Source of the DNA: Chloroflexota bacterium
GTDB taxonomy: Bacteria > Chloroflexota > Anaerolineae > Aggregatilineales > Phototrophicaceae
Direction: 5' to 3'
DNA length: 64,000 nt
Assembly (NCBI GenBank): GCA_026708115.1
Contig: JAPOVL010000025.1
Coordinates: 186,001 to 250,000 of the forward strand
Both the position numbers and the translations under genes were made by a program. Under the pieces are notes generated by a model. It saw only the letters and a program-made list of their open reading frames with translations, did not search any database and was not told the origin of the DNA. Positions 60,196-64,000 of this stretch are shown piece by piece; positions within the stretch are counted from its first letter, which is position 1, and the number at the start of each line of letters is the position of its first letter.

Positions 60196-61662
60196 TCAGG
60201 CGCGCTCGAGCCCCAGGCGCGTGAATTGTTCGGGCGGCGCGTCGTTGGCGCGCATGAGGTCAAGCAGTTTCTCGGCCATACGCCCCTCTATGGTGGCATC
60301 CTCAATCGGGTTTAACTGCCCGGGATCGCTGTCCAGATCGTAGAGCATGGTCTCGAAGACCGGGATCGCCCAGGGACTGCGATGCGTGCCGATCTTCATG
60401 GTTGGGCAATCCTTGGTGAAGGCAAAAGGCGCCTGCAACTCGATCGCTTGCAGTTCCTCGACCCCGAAGCGGTGGCGCATGTGCGTCGGCATGAGCGTGT
60501 AATTGTAAAGCGGCTGATTGTCTGCATTCGCCGCCCCGCGCATGTAAACATAACTTCCGTCATTCACGTTGACGTGCCCGCCGTGTATGCCGTACAAGAC
60601 AGCCTCGCGCAGGGCTGTGTCATGCGCGACCGTTTCACCCAGGGGCAGTCCCTGCATATCCGGCGGCCGATCGACGCCGAAGTAATCAAGAACTGTCGCG
60701 GGCAGGTCAATGGTCTGGACCAGACTGCTGCGGCGCTCGTTCCTGACGCCGGCGCGCGGATCCCAGATGAAGAGCGGGATATTCGCCAGTTCGTTGTACC
60801 AGGGCATGCGCATTTTGCCCCACCAATCGTGTTCGCTGAGCAAAAAACCATGATCAGTGTTGACGATCAGCATGGTGTCGTCCCACAGGTCCAGTTCGTC
60901 CATCAGATCGAGCACTTTACCCAAGTAGTGATCGCACATGCTCATCAGCGCCGCATATTCGCAGCGCATGTGATGAACGGCTTCCGGCGATTGATGCACG
61001 CGGGTATAGGGCGGCCAATCGAAAAGCGGTCCGTCGTATTCGTGCGGATAAAGCGCTTTCCACGCCTCCTGCGTGAAAAAGGGCTCGTGCGGATCGAAGG
61101 TCTCGATCTGCAGGTACCAATTGTCGGCAGCGGCGTTTTTGCGGATGAACTCGCTTCCCAGCGTGAAGGTCTGCGCCTGCGGCATGGCTGATTCTTCGGT
61201 GATATAGCCGCGGTTGACAAGGTCTTGTCGAACGTTAACCGCCCGTTGGGCTGGACTAATCTCCAGCTGGGGCGCGTCGACATCGCCCTTCCACAGGTCG
61301 CCTTCTTGACCGCGCACCAGTTCATAGGTGGAAAAACGATTGTGATAGGTCGCGCCGCCGTCTTCCCAATAATGGTAGTGATCGGTGACCAGATGGGAAT
61401 GGATGCCTTCTTCATCCAGGATCTGCGGCATGGAATCGTCGAAGGGCTCCAGCGGTCCCCAACTGCGATGCAGGAAGTTGTAGCGCCCGGTGTGCAGTTC
61501 TCGCCGCGCCGGCATACAGGGCATGCTGCCGATAAATGCGTTGTCGAAGGTCGCGCTGCGCTCGGACAGGCGCTGGAAATTGGGCGTATGCACCCAATCG
61601 CCGCCATAGGGCTGCAGCATGTGCCGGTTCAGCGAATCGAACATCACCATGATTGCTTTCAT
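60196..61662 (-). CDS. Type I sulfatase, tandem copy 1
   Basis: A 488-residue paralogue of the next gene, with long stretches of nearly identical DNA in the N-terminal half. Start MKAIMVMFDSLNRHML; GGAG lies 11 bases upstream. SMPCMPARRELHTGR contains the CxPxR formylglycine site; ETFDPHEPFF and NTDHGFLLSEHDWWGK follow. The last 100 residues differ more (KIGTHRSPWAIP), suggesting different substrates. No signal peptide. Confidence 0.92.
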   Translation of the reverse strand: MKAIMVMFDSLNRHMLQPYGGDWVHTPNFQRLSERSATFDNAFIGSMPCMPARRELHTGRYNFLHRSWGPLEPFDDSMPQILDEEGIHSHLVTDHYHYWEDGGATYHNRFSTYELVRGQEGDLWKGDVDAPQLEISPAQRAVNVRQDLVNRGYITEESAMPQAQTFTLGSEFIRKNAAADNWYLQIETFDPHEPFFTQEAWKALYPHEYDGPLFDWPPYTRVHQSPEAVHHMRCEYAALMSMCDHYLGKVLDLMDELDLWDDTMLIVNTDHGFLLSEHDWWGKMRMPWYNELANIPLFIWDPRAGVRNERRSSLVQTIDLPATVLDYFGVDRPPDMQGLPLGETVAHDTALREAVLYGIHGGHVNVNDGSYVYMRGAANADNQPLYNYTLMPTHMRHRFGVEELQAIELQAPFAFTKDCPTMKIGTHRSPWAIPVFETMLYDLDSDPGQLNPIEDATIEGRMAEKLLDLMRANDAPPEQFTRLGLERA

Positions 61663-61789
61663 ATTCCGAGCAACTCCCGTTAAGCTTGACAAGACCGTAT
61701 CATAGCGAAATTCATCGGTGGCAGCAACATAGTCGGAGGCCAGAAGAAATCGCTCTCATTCGATTCCCCTACGCAGGCGCAGCAACGAT

Positions 61790-61819
61790 TTGCCTGTTCA
61801 ACGGGAACTTCAGTAGAAT
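61790..61819 (+). promoter_or_regulatory. Possible promoter of the secreted repeat protein
   Basis: TTGCCT (61790-61795), 18-base spacer, TAGAAT (61814-61819), 38 bases before the ATG. Both hexamers depart from consensus. Confidence 0.35.
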
Positions 61820-61857
61820 GAACGAGCAAAGGCGGCTGTCAATTGACGGAGGCAAAG

Positions 61858-64000
61858 ATGCGACTATCACTGATAGCAAGTTTGATTGCGCTTTTGATGA
61901 CAATACCCGCATCGCATTCGCAGAGCGATTATCCGCGCTGTTCGACCAAGTATCTGCAAGCGGTACTTGCAACTGTACCCGCTTATGAGGCCTTGCGTTC
62001 GACGGCGAGCAGCATCAACAGCCTGGAGGACGCCCTGGACTATGCCGAAGAGCAACTGAGTTACCGTTCTGCGATCTGGAATACAGCGCCACGCTGTGCG
62101 GAGTCCATAGATTTCTTCTGGCAGACAACGCGAGAAGCGGGTTACATCGCCGCCTATTGGGCAATGCACTATGGCATTCGAGAGTCCTCAAGAGGTAATC
62201 CCGACTTCAGGGAAGCCTTGAATCCCTTTATCGATCCGCTTGACGACGCCTTTTATCCGGAGAAGTACAGTCAAACGGTCAGCGACTTACGCGACCTCCT
62301 ACATGATGACAGTCGAAAAGAGGCGTCGACCGTAGAGGGCGTATCGTTGCCAGCTTGTTCGGAGCCGCAACTCGCCGGCCTCGCTCCCTTGCTGCCGGAA
62401 TACCAAGGGATCATTGCCGACTCAAAGGAGATCGCGTCAATAGATGACCTGCTGGATTTGGCTCATCGCCAATATGCCTGGCGCGAGAACTGGGCGCATG
62501 AAAGTCAACTCGATGTAGCAATCACTCAAGTCGTATATACACAGAGCGACGGGGTCTCCGATCTGCCGCCCTGTCGCGAAGCTGTCGAACTGCTATGGCT
62601 AATGTATCGAGCCGTCAACGACGTCGTAACCGGAACCGCGCTTATCTACGCTGGTTTTGCCGAGGAAAACCATCCCTATTTCAAGGTATTCAATCGCAAT
62701 GCCGACCGCGTCGACGAGCTGGCCAGGTTGATCGAGAACAGCGAGGTGGATCCTTCCGCGCCCCTCGAAGACTGGCCTATCTGTACAAAAAAGCAACGGA
62801 TTAATCTTGAGAACAGCCTGCCGGCATTCGAAGCCTTTACCGAAGCTTTGTCGACGGCTCAATCCGCTGAAGACCTTATCACAATCGGCAAAGCAGAAAT
62901 CGCCTGGCGGCAAAGCCTCTGGTCCCACGAGCCGGCTTGCGCCAAAGACATAGAAAAAATTTTGATGCTAAGCCAAGCTGCAAGCAACATCGTCGCTGCG
63001 ATGTCATTCGCAACCATAGGCGTGCCTGAGGAGGCCGATCCCTATATGGAAGAGGTGGGCTTGAGTTCGACTCAGCTCGATACCTTCCCGCTGGTGTTGA
63101 GAGCGCGTTCAATAGTCGAGGAATCGCCGTTGTATTTGCAAAGTTGTTCGGATGCCGACTTTGGCGCCTTGTCGAGAGTAGTGGCGCAATACCAGGTATT
63201 GGACGAGCGGATGTTTGGTTTCGGCGGCATGGAGCGCTTGCTGCCATTGCTCGATTATATGATTGAGTGGCGCGACAATCTGCTGGTCAATTTGCCCGAC
63301 TGTAACCTGGCATTTGAGATGGGCCTGCAAATGAGCCACATCGTGGATGACTACGCCGCGTTCATCGGGCTGGTCTATGCGGAAGCGCCGGACGATTCTA
63401 TCCCTTACCTGAAGACTTTTGCCGGGAACAGACTAGACTTCCACGAGAGAATTCGGGGAGGCGCAATAGACCTTGAAGCGGGTCCGCCACTTTGGCGCCA
63501 TGGCGGGCAGCTTCCAGCTTGTAGCAAAGAAGAGACTTCTACCGTGTCCGCCGCACTCGGCGAATATCAGGCGCTGATCGAATCGGCGCGGCGCATTCGC
63601 GAATTGGATGACCTGCTCGACTTTGGCGCTGCGCAAGTTGAATGGCGAGAAGGCAGTTGGCGGAACTTGCCCGCCTGCGCCGAGGCCCTGGAGCTCGGCT
63701 TGCTCTTGCATGGCAGCGCCGGTGATTATTTTTCGCTATACGCCTTTCAAGTTCGGCAAGACTCACTTAGCCAAACCATCAGTGGCGGACACAGCCTTGG
63801 CAAAAGACTGGACGAAATCCTCGCTGAGATCCCCGGCCCGGAACCCGCGGATCGGGCTTATCCGAATACTGATGGCTTGCCTAGATGCTCTGTTGCCGAA
63901 ACAGATCGTATTCTGGGAATAATCAGCGAGTTCCAAGCCATGCTGGAACTGGCGTCAAGTTATACCAGATGGGGCGGCTTCCAGGAGTATATCGATGGCA
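61858..64000 (+). CDS. Secreted protein of ~150-residue helical repeats with paired cysteines, 3' end outside the window
   Basis: GGAGGCAAAG precedes the ATG; 714 codons stay open to the window end. Signal peptide MRLSLIASLIALLMTIPASHSQ. The mature part is built of about five diverged repeats of 140-155 residues. Each has a Cys after a Pro (LPACS, LPPCRE, EPACAKD, LPDCNLA, LPACAEA), a helix with EYQxLI, a SLDDLLD-type stretch, a W-R-x3-W motif (WRENWAH, WRQSLWS, WREGSWR), a second Cys and an NPY/IPY turn. Even cysteine spacing suggests disulfides outside the cell. I do not recognise the family; a surface or extracellular structural role is only a guess. Confidence 0.8.
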   Translation, partial: MRLSLIASLIALLMTIPASHSQSDYPRCSTKYLQAVLATVPAYEALRSTASSINSLEDALDYAEEQLSYRSAIWNTAPRCAESIDFFWQTTREAGYIAAYWAMHYGIRESSRGNPDFREALNPFIDPLDDAFYPEKYSQTVSDLRDLLHDDSRKEASTVEGVSLPACSEPQLAGLAPLLPEYQGIIADSKEIASIDDLLDLAHRQYAWRENWAHESQLDVAITQVVYTQSDGVSDLPPCREAVELLWLMYRAVNDVVTGTALIYAGFAEENHPYFKVFNRNADRVDELARLIENSEVDPSAPLEDWPICTKKQRINLENSLPAFEAFTEALSTAQSAEDLITIGKAEIAWRQSLWSHEPACAKDIEKILMLSQAASNIVAAMSFATIGVPEEADPYMEEVGLSSTQLDTFPLVLRARSIVEESPLYLQSCSDADFGALSRVVAQYQVLDERMFGFGGMERLLPLLDYMIEWRDNLLVNLPDCNLAFEMGLQMSHIVDDYAAFIGLVYAEAPDDSIPYLKTFAGNRLDFHERIRGGAIDLEAGPPLWRHGGQLPACSKEETSTVSAALGEYQALIESARRIRELDDLLDFGAAQVEWREGSWRNLPACAEALELGLLLHGSAGDYFSLYAFQVRQDSLSQTISGGHSLGKRLDEILAEIPGPEPADRAYPNTDGLPRCSVAETDRILGIISEFQAMLELASSYTRWGGFQEYIDG

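Overview
The window looks like a chromosomal piece of an uncultured Chloroflexota bacterium (Anaerolineae-like). This is an inference from the protein repertoire: many sugar ABC transporters whose binding proteins end their signal peptides in an AQ-type site without a lipobox cysteine, enolase-superfamily dehydratases, SDR arrays, sulfatases and an EthA-type Baeyer-Villiger monooxygenase. GC-rich dispersed hairpin repeats fit the same picture. No rRNA, tRNA or CRISPR array was seen.

Layout. 1-6.6 kb (minus strand): a sugar import operon with a tandem-duplicated substrate-binding protein, an RbsC-type permease and a one-domain ABC ATPase, then a LacD-like aldolase and an aldo/keto reductase cut by the left edge. 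7.2-26.7 kb: an accessory region. Four minus-strand gene groups (A, C+B, D, E) are built on one plan: a soluble 'effector' with a shared N-terminal module, a low-complexity linker and a metallopeptidase-like core (JAMM or HExxH), followed by an exported or membrane-anchored beta-propeller protein. Three of the effectors have near-identical promoters in which a palindrome of GAAC-N4-GTTC (LexA-box) type fills the -35/-10 spacer. Ordinary plus-strand sugar genes (GH51 arabinofuranosidase; a PfkA-like kinase overlapping a ROK kinase) sit between the groups. Long blocks identical between copies indicate recent homogenisation or duplication. This region is the best candidate for an undescribed system.

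26.8-35 kb: a heterodimeric ABC exporter, a repeat-rich gap with a likely terminase relic, a Baeyer-Villiger monooxygenase, then on the minus strand an ArsR-like regulator, an NAD-dependent epimerase and an enolase-superfamily enzyme. 36-41.6 kb (plus): a second sugar ABC operon (two permeases and a binding protein), a terminator, and a GH2 glycosidase. 41.6-45.2 kb (minus): formate dehydrogenase-type molybdoenzyme, a HepT-MNT fusion with damaged active sites, and MobA. 45.5-53 kb: a four-TM protein, a polyol-type dehydrogenase, four tandem SDR paralogues, a second zinc dehydrogenase and an L-rhamnonate-dehydratase-like enzyme. 53-58 kb (minus): a third sugar ABC operon ending in a GH32 fructosidase. 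58.7-61.7 kb: two tandem sulfatases. 61.9 kb to the right edge: a secreted repeat protein, incomplete.

Together the metabolic genes describe a heterotroph taking up and degrading plant or algal sugars (arabinan, fructan, rhamnose-type acids, polyols, sulfated glycans).
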